A stretch of 64,000 nucleotides of DNA from Voacanga thouarsii (GCA_026120185.1 JANUWF010001631.1:1426001-1490000), one strand, 5' to 3'. Numbered from the stretch's first letter, positions 11,064 through 23,647 are shown. The notes: generated from the sequence alone by a model not told the origin. A program made the numbers and translations.

Positions 11064-14000
11064 TGTAATACCGCGACCAAAACCACCTTTGACTATGGGG
11101 AAAAAGTCATGCATTGCATAGCATTTCGCATTTCACGTGCTACCTTAAAATTATTCTTGCATGGGTGCATGTGATTTTTAAGGATGCTCTTGCATTTGAA
11201 TTAATTGGTGAGAAATAATTGTGTTGTTTAAGAGTTAGTTAAGTGAAGTTTAGTCGAGGAGATGGAAGGATGAGAATTAGGGTAGAAAGATTTTTTTAGA
11301 GAAATATTAGTATTGGAGTTGATTTTGAATAGCGGGGAGGTTGGTGATTTCCCTTGGTGACTCGAGTTCGAATTTTACTTCTTACGAATCTTAGCTTTCT
11401 TTTTGAAAATTCTTCTCCCTAGACTTCTTCATCTCTTGGCAGAAAAAGACCTAGCCATCGTAGAGAAATTTCAGCGCCATTGCTCTAAGGAAAATAGTCT
11501 TTATAGTTATTTCCTAAATTCGAGGATTTTTTAAGTGAATAAAGATCATCTTTATTTTCAGCTTTTGTTCTCTTAGATTTTTGAAAAACCCTAGCTGAAA
11601 AATTAAAATTCCAGCTTGATTTTAACTTATTAGATTTTGTAAGGGATAGTTGGAATTAAAGAGTTATTCTCCTAATTGGAAACCTTGTTGATTTTGAACC
11701 TAGAACCTTAGCTAAAAATATGGAAAATTTTCCAGCTAGTGCCGCCACTTCTTGATGGAATTTTAGCTCAACTCAAACTCTTCTAATACTAGGAAATCTT
11801 ATCCAAAATCCTTTAGCAAATCAGATTTTATTTCAACTAGGATTTGTTTTCCTTTCTTAGCAGAATTTCGGCAGCCTTGTGCCAGCACATGCTGTCCGAA
11901 ATTCCAGCACTTCTAAGTGCAGTCCAACACTTCAAACCCTAGCTTAAAACACCTATAACACTCCTCATCAATTCAGATTACCTTAGCCACACAAAAACTA
12001 GATTTTACTCACTAAAATTCCAGAATTTTGGCCAGCTTATGAACCAGAAATTCGGCCAGTTTTGTACAGGAAATTTCGGCCAGCTTTGTACCCTCTAACA
12101 CACAAAACTCTACACTTCAAAGCACACCAAAACTCTTCATTGATTAAGCCAATTTCCAGCACCTAAACCCCTCACTTTTTCTCTCTGGTTTGCGGCAGAA
12201 CCACAATCGAAACAGCCTAGAATTTCTTCCCTTTTTGTTCAGTAATTTCGCATAGCACATAAGGCATTCTTGCATAGAATTTTAGCTCCCAAAACCTACT
12301 CAAAATCTTCCTTGTTTTGGCCAAAAACTCTGAACACATTCAGCCCTTTTCTTGGGTAATATTTTGGCCAGCATAAGGGAGCAAATTGCAGAATATGTCC
12401 TCCTCCTAAACCCTCCCAATGTCGGCAGCAACAAGGTGCACATCAAGCTACAATTTTTGCCCTTGCTGTCCAAGAAACATAAAGCCATTAGGAGTCTTTC
12501 TAAACACCACTATCTAACCCTAAACCAATCTTCTCTAACCCTAACACACAGTAGCTGACTACCCTCTCCATTCTACATGAAAAATTCAAGCAAGAACCTC
12601 TCTACAATTTTCAAAAATCCCAAGAACAACTCCTAGCAAGAAACCGATCACCCTCTAAGGTAAGTAAAAACCATCTCAACCTCTTGATTCCTTTCTTCCA
12701 TCAATTCTTCTCCTTTTCTTCCCTTGAATCACGCCACCTAAAGGCTGATTTCATCCATTTTACTTATTTTTTATCAAGAGGAAGGAAAGAAGGTAGCTTT
12801 TCTCTTCTAATCAAACGAACTCGGCACGATCACCATAGGAGCATCGAGATCTTGCTAACCCGGTTGTTGCAAGGTAAGAGGATACTTACCCTTGATGTCA
12901 AAATTAAAGTTTAATATGGTTGATGAGGTCCAATAGCATGATGAATGGGTAGTTTGAGTCGAGTAATTAACTAAGCCTACTCGATGGATAGCTATGCCAT
13001 GTTTTATTGTGGTAATGATGGAGATGAATTGTGATGGTCAAGTTAAGCCTTTTCGATATAATAATCATGTCTTTAATGAATATATGGTCATAGTATATGA
13101 ACCTTGGGGTTTAGATAATTTATTTGGAATTAGATAGTGGATTGTGAATTGTTATGGGAATAAATGAGTTTAGAGCATGTTTGAATCAATTGAGACCCTG
13201 ATCATGATATTATATGGTTTTAGATCAGGAAGATATTGGAGGAAAGCAAGCTATGATTTTATCTCATTTGTTTGAGGCATATCAAGTAAGTCCTTGCATA
13301 AACTCTTTTGTTAAATGTTGTGATGGCAAGTCTATGTTGTAAAGCTTTGTGAAGCTATTGTTAAACTATGTTTACTTGGGTTGTAAATGTGAATATTTAT
13401 TCTTTTAATGGTTTTGTCAAACTAACGGTTTTTATCAAGAAAACTATTCTTTCTTCTAAATTTTTAGAAAACTCTTTTAAAGAAAATCATGTTGTACAAA
13501 GCCAAGGTATGGAAATTTTGAATCAGGAATTGACGGATATGTTTGTTGAGTATACAATAAGGGTAGGCTAACAATACTAGTCTAGGAGGGCTAGAGTAAG
13601 TCTTCTGGCAGGAGGCCACCTCCAGAAGATAAGCTCGGCTTGAAGAGGCGACAATATTGGTTGGTCAGGCGGGTCCGAGCTAGCATTTATACCTAATAAG
13701 ATATTATTTATTTTCCCGGCGTGGACACCCGAATGGTTTTGTTGGGTGTAGAGAAGGAGGAGTATCTCACCCGGTGAGCTGTACACTCATCTTGATCAGA
13801 ACGCCCAACGTGTGGCAATCTAGTCCCAGCAAGGTGCACAAAGTGTGGTGCCTTATCCTCATGAAGCCCAACATGTAGCATCATGACCTTGATTCGAGTG
13901 GTGGATTTGTTTTGTATAAAGTGCAATTATGTGAAAAACCCACTCCTTGCAAAAGGGAAATTATTTATGACTTGCCAAATATTTCTGCAAATATTTTCTC

Positions 14001-14375
14001 TATGCGTACACGAACTGTTTAAAGTACCATGTGCACACATAGGACTTACTGAGATTTAATCTCACACTATTTTATATCATATTTTTAGGAGATCGACTAT
14101 GCTAAGCAAGCAAGGCATGTGATAGTTGAAGCTTTTATTTTTGTTTTCCCCATTTTGTTCTAGGAGCTAGTTGTTGTTTAAGCTTCTGAATGATATTTGT
14201 TTTATTTCATATTGCTCCATTTTGAGCCTAATGTAATAAGAGTTTCCTCTATTTATCTAAGTTGAACCTTTTGGAGTTTGCCTTTATATTTTATACCTCG
14301 TTTTAAAGACCACTTATCCTCCGGGACGGGGCGACTTCCCTGCCCTTTTAGGGTACGTGGTAGTGGGGTGTTACA
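11064..14375 (+). mobile_element. Solo LTR, Tekay-type family B (3312 bp)
   Basis: Starts TGTAATACC, ends GGGGTGTTACA, and has exact TSD GTAGA at 11059-11063 and 14376-14380. It splits the conserved histidine-rich start of a copia integrase. Its full length matches, in reverse, the solo LTR at 39965-43224. Its 3' end shares the GGGACGGGGCGAC hairpin block and the 'gagtaagtcttctggcagg' and 'gagctagc' segments with family A. A tRNA-like A/B-box pair lies at 11330-11376. No internal retroelement genes are present. Confidence 0.92.
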
Positions 14376-14380
14376 GTAGA

Positions 14381-15063
14381 CTTGGACATTTAATTTCAGA
14401 CTCTATTAAAAGAATATTGAATTTAGACTTGATCCCTAAACATTTAATTGATAAGAAGCACAAATGTCAAGTGTGTGTGGAAGTTAAGACAACTAGGAAA
14501 CCCTATCATTCAATTGAAAGGGATGCAGAAATACTTGATTTAGTTCACACAGACATTTGTTTATTCAATAGTTTGTTGACTAGGGATCATAAGAAATATT
14601 TCATTACTTTTGTTGACGATTGCAATAAATATTGCTATGTTTATTTACTTAAACATAAAGATGTAGCACTTGAAAATTTTCTCATATTTAAAAGTGATGT
14701 TGGAACTCAAACTGGCAAGAAACTTGAAAGGTTAAAATCTGATAGAAGTGGAGAGTATGGGTCTAATCCATTTGTTTAATATTGTCAAAGTAATGGTATA
14801 ATTCATAAGAAGACAACCCCTTATTCTCCCCAGTCTAGTAGGATTGCTGAATAGAAAAATAGAACGTTTAAAAATATGATCAATAGTTTACTTTTGAATT
14901 CTGCATTGTCTAAGTATATGTGGGGTAAGGCTTTGAATACGACTTACCATATTCTGAATAGAGTCCCTCACAAACATAAAGAGGTAACTCCGTTTGAAAT
15001 CCAGAAATGTAGGAAACCTAACTTAAAATACTTCTATGTGTGGGTTGTCTTGCAAAAGTTCTA
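14381..15063 (+). pseudogene. int: copia integrase, broken
   Basis: Resumes the integrase cut by the solo LTR. The pre-integrase CxxC (KCQVC) is at about 14460. The catalytic core shows D (LVHTDIC, about 14550), D (LKSDRSGEY, about 14735) and E (IAE, about 14848), so the DDE triad is present. Stops follow SNPFV at 14777 and the glutamate itself. Downstream text (NSALSKYMWGKALNTTYHILNRVPHK) is typical copia integrase. Integrase inserts element cDNA into the genome. Frames shift repeatedly after 15063. Confidence 0.8.
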
Positions 15064-15475
15064 ATCCCTGAATACAAGAGAAAGAGGTTAGGACCAAAGA
15101 CTATTGATGCCATCTTTATTGGTTAGGTGGAAACATGCTATGCTATGAGGTTTTTGGTAGTTAAGTTTGAAATACCTGGCATAGACATTAACACTATTAT
15201 TCAATACCATTATGCTACATTCTTTGAGGATGTGTTTCCCATGAAAACTGGTTTGCCTCAAGATGCTCCAACTTTAGAATTAGCCGTAATATCTGATTCC
15301 ATTCCTGATCATGCTGAAAGGATGAAAGATGTGGGGCAGGTCCAAAAGTTCCAACACTTAAACTGAGGAATTGTAAGAACCTAGAAGGAGTAAGATAGCT
15401 AAGGTAGTTAAAGACTTTGGAAGTGACTTTATCACTTACATTTTTGAGAACGAACCTTTAACCGTTCAAGCAACC
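15064..15475 (+). pseudogene. copia linker between integrase and RT, decayed
   Basis: Low-conservation part of the polyprotein, with fragments in more than one frame (15127-15366 reads METCYAMRFLVVKFEI...). Its only support is its place between recognisable integrase and RT sequence. Confidence 0.5.
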
Positions 15476-15825
15476 ATGACTTGCTCAGAAGCAGGGCTTT
15501 GGAAAGGAGCCGTCAAAAGTGAGATGGATTCCATTACCTCTATTGGGACATGGGAATTGGTAGATCTCCCTCCTGGGTGCACAACAATTTGTTGTAAATG
15601 GATATTTAAGAAGAAACATAAACCAGATAGGACCATAGATAAGTATAAAGCCAAATTTGTTGCCAAAGGTTTTAGACAGAAATAGGGAATATACTATTTT
15701 GATACCTACTCTCATGTTGCTTATTTTACTACAATCCGAGTGCTAATTGCATTGGCTTCTATATATGGTCTCACCATCCACCAAATAGATGTGATGATAG
15801 ATTTTCTTCATGGTGATCTTGAAGA

Positions 15826-15858
<33 letters not shown>

Positions 15859-16200
15859 TCAGCTTGAGGAATTTGTAGCAAAAAAAAAAATATATATATG
15901 AACAGAAAGTTCATAAACGTTTTAAATCCCTATATGGTCTAAAACAAGCACCCAAACAATGGCATGAAAAATTTGATAAAACTATTTTATCATTTGGATT
16001 CATCATAAACGAGAATGACAATTGTGTTTACTGTAAGGTTAATGGTACTGCATGTATTATACTATGCTTGTACATTGATGATATTTTGCTATTTAGGTCT
16101 AATATTGAGATAATTAATGAAACTAAATTATTCTTGAAAAAGTAAGTCTGAAATGAAGGATATGAGAGTAGCAAATATAATTCTTAGCCTAATGTTAATT
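15476..16200 (+). pseudogene. rt: copia reverse transcriptase, broken, with AT microsatellite inside
   Basis: The RT start is clear (SEMDSITSIGTWELVDLPPG, then CKWIFKKKHKPD and YKAKFVAKGFRQK), followed by a stop at 15683. Next come FDTYSHVAYFTTIRVLIALAS and HQIDVMIDFLHGDLEED. There an (AT)n run (15828-15856) replaces the conserved E-I-Y segment and scrambles the frame. The polymerase motif YIDD is intact at 16071-16082 in a shifted frame. RT makes cDNA from element RNA in the cytoplasmic particle. Multiple stops make this copy inactive. Confidence 0.8.
15828..15856. repeat. (AT)n microsatellite inside RT pseudogene
   Basis: About 29 bp of pure AT repeat falls where copia RT normally encodes the short conserved stretch after GDL(E/D)EE. 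A second A-run/AT patch follows at about 15880. It looks like repeat expansion after coding constraint was lost. Confidence 0.9.
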
Positions 16201-17011
16201 CGCTCAACTGAGGGGATAACCATTTTCTCAAACTCACTATGTTGAGAGTGTTCTTGAGAAATATGGTTATCAAAATTGTAGAATTACTAAAACTCCAAGT
16301 GACCCTTCTGTAGCTTTGTTTAAGAATGAAAGTCGAGTTCCTGTATCTCAATTAAGATATTCTCAAATTATTGGTAGCTTGCAATATCTTGCAAATAGCT
16401 CAAGACCAAATATTTTATTTTCTGTATCTAAGCTGGCAAGAAATACAAGTTGTCCAAATCAGACTCATTAAGAGGCCTTGGATAGAGTACTAAGGTACTT
16501 AAAGGGAACAGTGTTCATTGGGCTGTATCATGGGAAATTCCCTGTTGTACTTGAAGGGTACAGTGATGTAAGCTGGATAGCTAAAAACCTTGGTAGTAAT
16601 GGTTGCACTAGATATATGTTTACATTAGGTGGCGGAGTAGTCTCCTAAAAGCCTTGTAAATAGACTTTGACAACTTGGTCAACTTTTGAGGCCGAGTTAT
16701 GTGCTTTGGATACTACTGGAATGGAAGCTGAATGGCTGTCTGGATTATTGTCCTCTTTGCCAAGGATCAACAAGCCCATTATTGCTATATCTGTGCATTG
16801 TGATAATCAAACCTCAATTGCAAAGATAAAGAGTACCAAGTATAATCAAAAGACTAAGAGAAAAATCCAAGATAGACTTAAGTCTATAAAGGAGTTAGTG
16901 TCTGAAATGGTGCTTTCTGTTGACTTTGTTGGATCCAAAAATAATATTGCAGACCCTCTAACTAAGGGATTGGAAATATCCTTGTTCCTTAAATCCAGGT
17001 TGGGAATATAA
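16201..17011 (+). pseudogene. rh: copia RT tail and RNase H, broken
   Basis: Contains the copia RT/RNase H linker (ESVLEKYGYQNC, SQIIGSLQYLANSSRPNILFSVSKLAR) and then RNase H text (VLRYLKGTVF, GYSDVSWIA, STFEAELCALDTTGMEAEWLSGLL, HCDNQTSIAK, IADPLTKGLE). Stops and frameshifts lie at 16468 and around 16650. The last frame (16667-17011) is open for 114 codons and ends at the normal copia terminus. RNase H removes RNA from the RNA-DNA hybrid during reverse transcription. Confidence 0.8.
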
Positions 17012-17562
17012 CTGATAACCGATCAATGATTCACCTACAGTGGCAACCCAACTGACCAAGTGGAGATCCCACAAGGCAATTAAATGTGGTATAAACAAGT
17101 TATTTGAGTGCATCTGACATATATTCTGATACTCTTGTATCTATGTCCTTTCTTTAAAAGTCTGTGGTACGTTTACTGCAATTAATAAGAGTTCTGACTT
17201 TGATTGGGATCAAGTCTTTTAGATAGGATGCTAGCAGTGCATCCTTAGAGATTGCCAACAATGTGAGCGGTGTTGTGTGGCCGCAACTAAAGGGAATTGG
17301 AGTTTCTCTTAATACACTCATGAGATAGGATCAGAACACATGGCCATAATATGTTAACTCTAAAGATTATTTCTATTGTCGATAGTCTATTGTTGCCAAT
17401 GGACACCGTCACACTCAAAGTTCAGATTCAAGGCTCAAGTCCATTTGTTCTTGGGGGGCATAAGTTGGATAACTTAGGCAGTGGTTCAAACCAGAAGATA
17501 CCATTATCGAAAGTAGATTATATAAATCCTGGATAGTCTGTAACTATGGATTTGTGGGGGAC
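17012..17562 (+). other. copia 3' untranslated region ending in a polypurine tract
   Basis: Non-coding sequence between RNase H and the 3' LTR. It ends with TTTGTGGGGGAC (17551-17562) directly before the LTR, the polypurine tract used to prime plus-strand DNA. No other gene is seen. Confidence 0.7.
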
Positions 17563-18563
17563 TATTGAAAATGGCAACTTTGGGAGTTAATAACTTTTAA
17601 CTCATAATTAGTTAGCCTAAAATAATTACTGGGAGTAATTTGTCACATGTTAGAGATTGTTTTGATTATGGTAGCAGTCATTTTCATAGTGGGAATCCAT
17701 AATAAAATGTTGTTAAAGTTGGGTGGTTAACTACTTTAGAACTCATGTTAGACATGAGTCCCACATAGGAAAAATTGAGGACTGTGAAAGTCTTTATATA
17801 CTGAAAGGCTTTTCTATAGATTTGACGGAAAAGCCCAAGGTATTATGGATACCATATGCACGCGCCGCTCACCTCGCCCGGCTCGGGCTTGGGCTTAGCC
17901 CTTGTTTTCACATTCCTCTATTTTTTTTTTATTTAGCCCAATTAACTTTAACTTGAAAAGAAAAAAGAAACATAAAATATAATTGGATTTAGGGTCTCCT
18001 AAGTTGGATTGGGTTTTGATTTTCCCTATAGATGAGATTAAAAGGAAACGAACAAAGTTACCTCTAGGGTTCTGTTTTTCATGTTTTGCTTTCTTGAGAG
18101 AAAAATCGCCTCTTCCGTTCTCTGTATCATGACCTCATATTTTTTTGACTGAACGGGACCACTGAATTGAGGAGACTTTTGAGGTGATTGCAGTTGGTGT
18201 GTGTCGATGGCGATCTGAGATCGTCTTATTCTGTAAGGAGAGTCGCTGTACCCATCGCACCAGAGTGGAGAGAATAATTCTTGAAGGCAAACTAGAATTG
18301 AACTGGTATTTATTCAGTGTTTCTATCAATTGCGTCCCAACTTTGCAACACTGGGGAACTGCGAGCAACTCTCTCAGGTCTTTTACTGACTTATCGATTA
18401 ATTTTAAATTCTATCTAGTTATTTTATGCTTGGACTGTTTGGCCTTACCAGATTCATTAATATTTCATAATTGGATTTGTTAGAGCCCTGGTTGGGTACA
18501 GGTGGTGTTTGTTCAATTCAGTTGATTTGCTTATATGTACTCGTTGGTACCCTATTTTTAACA
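17563..18563 (+). repeat. 3' LTR of the 3907-18563 copia (1001 bp)
   Basis: Starts TATTGAAAATGG (TG decayed to TA) after the purine tract and ends TTTTTAACA before the TSD TTAGT. It is visibly diverged from the 5' LTR at many sites with small indels, so the insertion is not recent. Confidence 0.9.
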
Positions 18564-18568
18564 TTAGT

Positions 18569-19000
18569 GTCCTACTCACGAGCATATATATTGATATATA
18601 TACTGCGGATAGTGTGACTGTTGGTGTTGTGAGAATAGAAAATCGGCAAAAGAAACTTTGTTTTCCTTTGTAGTTGTTCTTCTTATTTCAACCAACCCAA
18701 GCTACCTTCTGGGTTTTGCTAGCACAAAATTCAGTTGTTCTTGACTGTTCCTTGTGTGGATTAATGTTAGAGGCAATTCTATACTTGAATTACATTTGCT
18801 TGACAGAACAATCAAGAATTATTGGCTACTTTGACAGACAAGGATTCGCATAGGAAGGAAAATTTTTGTTATCAAAGTCAGCATTGAAATGTAACATGCT
18901 TGCTTTTCTTAAATTGTTCCTCATATATATGACATTCCTGGGTTTGGTTTCTCTTTCTTCTTCCACTTCTTGATGTTTATACAAACGTGAGAGACCTTCA
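18569..19000 (+). mobile_element. Family C copia LTR fragment (second part, 3' end)
   Basis: Continues the LTR broken at 3906. It shares 'gctagcacaaaattc', 'tgtgtggat' and the surrounding layout with the 3' part of the LTR at 26190 onward. It ends GAGACCTTCA at 19000, one base before a primer-binding site, which fixes it as the 3' end of a 5' LTR. Confidence 0.75.
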
Positions 19001-19001
19001 G

Positions 19002-19014
19002 TGCTATCAGAGCC
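19002..19014 (+). promoter_or_regulatory. Primer-binding site, initiator tRNA-Met type
   Basis: TGCTATCAGAGCC differs by one base from TGGTATCAGAGCC, the complement of the initiator tRNA-Met 3' end used by plant copia elements. It lies one base after the LTR end, the usual spacing. Confidence 0.8.
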
Positions 19015-19310
19015 TCTTATATATCTGATTTATGGTTTCCTTTTATGCTTGAAAATTGTTTCATGTATAAATTCTTGGTTCGCTGAAATTCTTTCTGCAA
19101 AAAAAAAATAATAATAATAAAAATATGTCCTTCTGTGGTTGTTGTTTGATGGCTTACAAGATGTTGAATTTCATTCAATTATGGTTTGTGCAACCTTGTA
19201 AGTATGGATTAACAAACTGGTTGTAGTGGCTTGATTATGGACTATAGACTCGATTAAATTGCTCATGCATTTTATTAGTTTGATTTTGAATAAATAGGGC
19301 CTACGTATCT
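19015..19310 (+). other. Family C copia leader remnant
   Basis: Non-coding leader after the PBS. Its end ('gaataaatagggcctacgta') matches the leaders of the other family C copies ('gaaatagggcctgcatgtcc' at about 23286, and in reverse at about 52825). The gag that should follow is absent: the element is truncated here. Confidence 0.55.
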
Positions 19311-19934
19311 GATGCGTGTTTTTCAGTATCGACAAATAACAAAATTACTCATGTTTTAATAAAAATGACAACCACAAAAACCACACATACGGGCATGTAT
19401 ATCCATCGTATAGTATAGGAATAGTAAGAATCGAATCCACGAGAACTTAGACACCCATCTTATTTTACCAAAATCTTTATTGTTTAGGTAATAAAATAAG
19501 AAGAGAATGAAAAGGAAAATAAATAAAGATAAAAATAGATATAACTCAAGATTGCAATTTCATGTAACTAGACAATAATCTTGAAAACACAATATTGAAT
19601 CAGTTATCATTAATCCCAATCAATTATCATCTTAGCATCATGAAAGAATATAAAGTAAAATTTAATCGTTTCTCAAATTATGAATCTACTTTGATAAATT
19701 CCGCTTCGTTTGTTGGTCTATAGAATGACTAAATTTTCATTCATATCAATAGATTTGTCAATCAAGCTAACATAACCAAAATGTGCATTAAGCTCAACTC
19801 CTTATAACCATGAAATCATCTAATAACCTTTTAGTTGAGGTAAAATCAACTAATCTTTAATTACTTTAGTCCTATAATCTTCAATTCATCGTTCAAATCT
19901 ATTAAGATTTAACAAATATGAAATCAATGCAGTG
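19311..19934. other. Unassigned AT-rich segment before the SIRE-like element
   Basis: Begins near GATGCGTGTTTTTCAGTATC and includes 'agaatcgaatccacgagaac'. It looks like repeat DNA but matches nothing else in the window. No ORF, PBS or recognised domain. It may be a fragment of another LTR element. Confidence 0.35.
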
Positions 19935-20202
19935 TGTTAGCCCTAAGGGCTTTCTCCTATGTTTTAACTTTTGACAACCATTGATGTGAACTAACTTGTG
20001 TAATCTATATGTGAGAGGACATGTTTGACCTCTATTCTTCTAAGGCATTCAAAAATGATTGTTAAGTAACTCTTGAGCAATGGAATTCAAGTATGGAAGA
20101 TCAAAAAGAAGTTCAAAATATATGAGATTGCATACCAAGAAGTCCTTATCGAAGAACATTAAACTAGGAAATGTTATTAGGGTATTTCCATTAATTCCTA
20201 TG
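19935..20202 (+). repeat. 5' LTR of the SIRE-like element, first 268 bp
   Basis: Aligns with 62989-63252 of the 3' LTR. It is split at 20202 by the chromovirus, whose TSD CTATG ends this piece, and continues at 44642. Confidence 0.88.
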
Positions 20203-20451
20203 TGTGAAACCCCACCTAAAGCAAACCCCAGAGTAAGGGGTTCAGGATGCATATCATATTATTCTGCATACAAATATAGTTTTTGAATGATTTTATGTGC
20301 TTTAGAATTATGGTTTATAGATTAAAAGGCTCAGTATTTGGTAGGAAATGTAAAAAGGTAATTTTGCATGAGGTCGGAATAGGAAGATGGCTTCAGAATG
20401 TAGATAAGAAGAATATTTGGGTGAGAAAAAAAGAACAAGAGTTAGTGTGCT

Positions 20452-20503
20452 TATATGGTTAGAGCTTTGTGATTTAATCTCTAAGATCTTGAGTTTAAAT
20501 CCC
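20452..20503 (+). other. tRNA-like A/B-box module in chromovirus 5' LTR
   Basis: TATATGGTTAGAGC followed by GAGTTTAAATCCC, about 250 bp into the LTR. The 3' LTR copy is at 32555-32606 (GAGTTCAAATCCC). Weaker than in family A but in the same place. Confidence 0.4.
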
Positions 20504-22088
20504 ATCACTTAAGTTTTATTCATGATTATCTTAGCTATGTTTGAATTTTAAATTTTCTTACATTCCTTAAAGATAAGAATGTTGTCCTAGGTGACATATC
20601 AAGACAATGTCTTGATCATATAATCTTGTCCTAAAAAGAATACTAGAGGAATTCTTGTCTATTTTATTACCTCTAGCTTTGCCCTAACATCTTCATAATT
20701 TAAATAAACCAAAATCCATTAAATCTCTACTTTTAATTCCAAAAATTCTGTGATAATTCCTTAGCCTTGAATTTTGAAAATCAGCTCTTGGGGATAGGGG
20801 AGTGTCGAAATTAGGGAGAAGAATTAGGATGGGTTCCAAAGAAAAATAAATCACCAAGGTAGAAACTTTATTCCTACCTTCAAGTTGTTCATGGTTTTAA
20901 TGAAGAAAATCTTCTAGAATTCTGGATAGTCCAGCTTTCAAAAAATTCAACTAATAATCTTGCTCATTTGCTGCTAGAAAAATGGTCATTTCATGTAGCT
21001 TGAAGACTGAAAATCCTTTGCAAAATTCGGACTGCACAAACCAAAAAATTTTCCTGCACAATTCACTGCATTCTAAGATGTATTTGAAGCTTTTTTTTTT
21101 TTTTTTTGGTCATCAATTCACCAAGAACCCCCTTTGTTTTTCTCCAGAAAAAAGGCTGGAAAATCACTTTGAAAGGCCTTCACACCCCCCATCAAAACCA
21201 GCTGCAAATCGGGCTAAAGAAATGTCGAAATTCGGCACCAAATAAATCATCAACCTTCGAAACTTTTGAACAAGTTGAGACCAAAAAATTTCCATTTTTG
21301 TCTCTCAAAGCCTAGGCCGCAAAACACCTCCAAACCTCTATAAATTGGACCTTGTTCAGCCATGGACTGAACACCATTAACCTCCACACTTACCTTGAGT
21401 ACATGGACTCCATAACCACACCTCAAAACCCTCCTAAGATTACTCTATCCAAAATTCATTTGAACTTCAAAAAAATTCCAAAATTCTTGTTTCATTAAAC
21501 CACTCTTGTATCAAGCTAGCAAACCAGAATTTTCCCTACCATTAAAGACCACATTTCGGCCAGCCATATAACCAGAACAACCTTTATTCATTTAAGCAAA
21601 GTTAGCTAGTCCAGCTGGCACCATTGAAGAGCAAAGAAACCTCCCTTAATCAAACACCATTAGCTAATATCCTACCTCAAACAACTACACAATTTTCTCC
21701 ATTTGAATTTCAAACAAAATCTTATCATTCTCTCTCCTTCTAGCTGAAGATCGAAACTCCCATCTATCCTAGACCATTCGACCAACAACATTCCAGATTT
21801 TGTGAAGCCTTTTCTCTTAATTCTCTCCAAAACACCAAGAACACACACTACACTTCTTCAAGCCTAAACCTACTCTAAACACCTCCAATAACTTTCAAAT
21901 ACTCCAGGTTACTCCTATTTAATCCCTAGTATACATATCTGGTCTTTATAACACAAAACCACGCAAACAAGAATTTTCTATCGAATCAAAATTAGCTTTT
22001 CAATAAAGGTCTCAAGAACACTATCAAGGTAAATTAAGAACAACCTCCTTGTTTATCCTCTTTCATTCAATTTTCAATATACCCTTCT

Positions 22089-22106
22089 AACACACACACA
22101 CACACA

Positions 22107-22145
<39 letters not shown>
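22089..22145. repeat. Compound microsatellite (AC)n(CT)n
   Basis: About 20 bp of AC followed by about 36 bp of CT. The 3' LTR has only (CT)n here (38912-38961), so the AC part arose or was lost after insertion. Confidence 0.95.
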
Positions 22146-22149
<4 letters not shown>

Positions 22150-23060
22150 ACCATAGCTGTTTTTCCTTCGGATCACATAAGACTCTCATTCGCGCATGGA
22201 CCTTCTTTAGTCTTCATCAAGGGATCGACTATCAAGTATTTTTCCCTTAATCCTCCTTCTTAATTCTGAATTCATGTCTCTTAGATGTTGATAGGAAGAA
22301 TGGATATGAATGGGGAATTTAGTGTACGCATGTGGATGAAAGGGTTGGGGTTAGGACATGAGGATTGTTATATATGACTAAGTTATATGGATTTCCCTTT
22401 TGAATCAATGTATGTTCTTCATGCCTAATGAATTTTATGGATGTTTGAAGCATGTTTGATATTATGACACCAAAGGTGATTAGGCTCTTATGTTCTTATT
22501 TTTTATTGAAGCCATGATTGATGATAATGCCTAGAAGGGATTTGGCCATGTGATAGTATGCGTTAATTCAAGTGTATGTTCATGAATGGATTAGTTTATT
22601 GGTTGATGTTGGAGAATGTGTTCATGAATCTTTTCTAGCAATAGGAAAATCATGATTATTTTCTTGTTAATTCGAGGTTATTTTTATTAACAAATTTTAT
22701 TACTTTAATTAAAACTACTACTATATTTTTCTATAAAATTCGAAATTTGTAGGAAGATTTGGAATGGAATATTAATTAAAATATTAATATTTTTTTAATC
22801 AAATAAATAAAATCCCTTATTAAAAATACTATAAATATAATAAATATTTTATAGAAGTAGTAATAATAAATAAAATATTAGAATTAATTAATGACATTGT
22901 AGACCCTAGTTAAAACTTTTACCTATATTCCTAAATATTATTTATATTAAAATTTAGTTGTTATTTATTAATTAAAAATTGAATATAATTCATTTATTAC
23001 TACTTTTATGATTTATTGCTAATTATTTATGACCTATTAAATATTAATTAAAAAATAAGT

Positions 23061-23647
23061 AACGGGACCAAAAAGCATTTTCTCAAAATTAGTTTTGAGA
23101 AAACAATTGATATATGTTTCTAATATATTGATTTTAGAATTTGGTTTATTTTCCCAAAATAGTGATTTTAGAATAACAAAGTTTATATGTTTATTTTGTT
23201 TAAACATAATTAATGGCATGGTGGATGGTTATGGACAAGAACCAATTATATTTGTTCATGCATTTTACAGTTTTGGTTTTGTATGAAATAGGGCCTGCAT
23301 GTCCTGCCTTCTCTCAAATTCGTATGTAATTCTCTTCTCATCTAACTCCCCTCGAATGTAACACGAGGTTTTTTCTCTTTAGAAAACTATGTAATTAGAT
23401 TACATAGGTTAGATGGGAGTAGAATTATCGTTTTTGGAGATGGCAACCAAGACAAGGCGAGAAGGTAAGACCTTCTACTTAAATCATACATGAACACATA
23501 GGGTTAACTATATTAATTTCTTTTATCGCTCAAAGAAATTAATTTAGGGTAATGTCCATGACCATACCACGTAATCGCTCTATTACCATGATTATCAATT
23601 TTGTGATTTAATTTTGTGATCCAAAGGTAAATTAATTTTGTGATTAT
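23061..23647 (+). other. Family C leader remnant with filler repeats at its end
   Basis: Non-coding leader matching 52560-53110 in reverse ('ggcatggtggatggttatgg', 'ctcgaatgtaacacgaggtt'). Its last 50 bp hold three copies of AATTTTGTGAT (about 23598, 23612 and 23634) right at the deletion joint with the integrase. Confidence 0.7.

Larger units (their letters stand above)
3907..18563 (+). mobile_element. Ty1/copia element with two nested solo LTRs
   Basis: The element is bounded by the 5-bp TSD TTAGT (3902-3906 and 18564-18568), starts TGTTGAAAATG and ends TTAACA. The 5' LTR is 3907 to about 5000 and the 3' LTR 17563-18563. The order gag, protease, integrase, RT, RNase H is that of copia elements. 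Removing the solo LTRs at 5643-10192 and 11064-14375 leaves about 6.8 kb. Coding regions carry many stops and frameshifts, so it is dead. It landed inside the LTR of an older family C element. Confidence 0.9.
20203..23060 (+). repeat. 5' LTR of the chromovirus, 3'-truncated
   Basis: Matches 32300-34180 plus 38866 to about 39898 of the 3' LTR closely, including a (CA)n(CT)n run (22089-22145). Homology stops at 23060, where copia leader sequence begins. About 1.5 kb of this LTR is missing. Confidence 0.88.
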
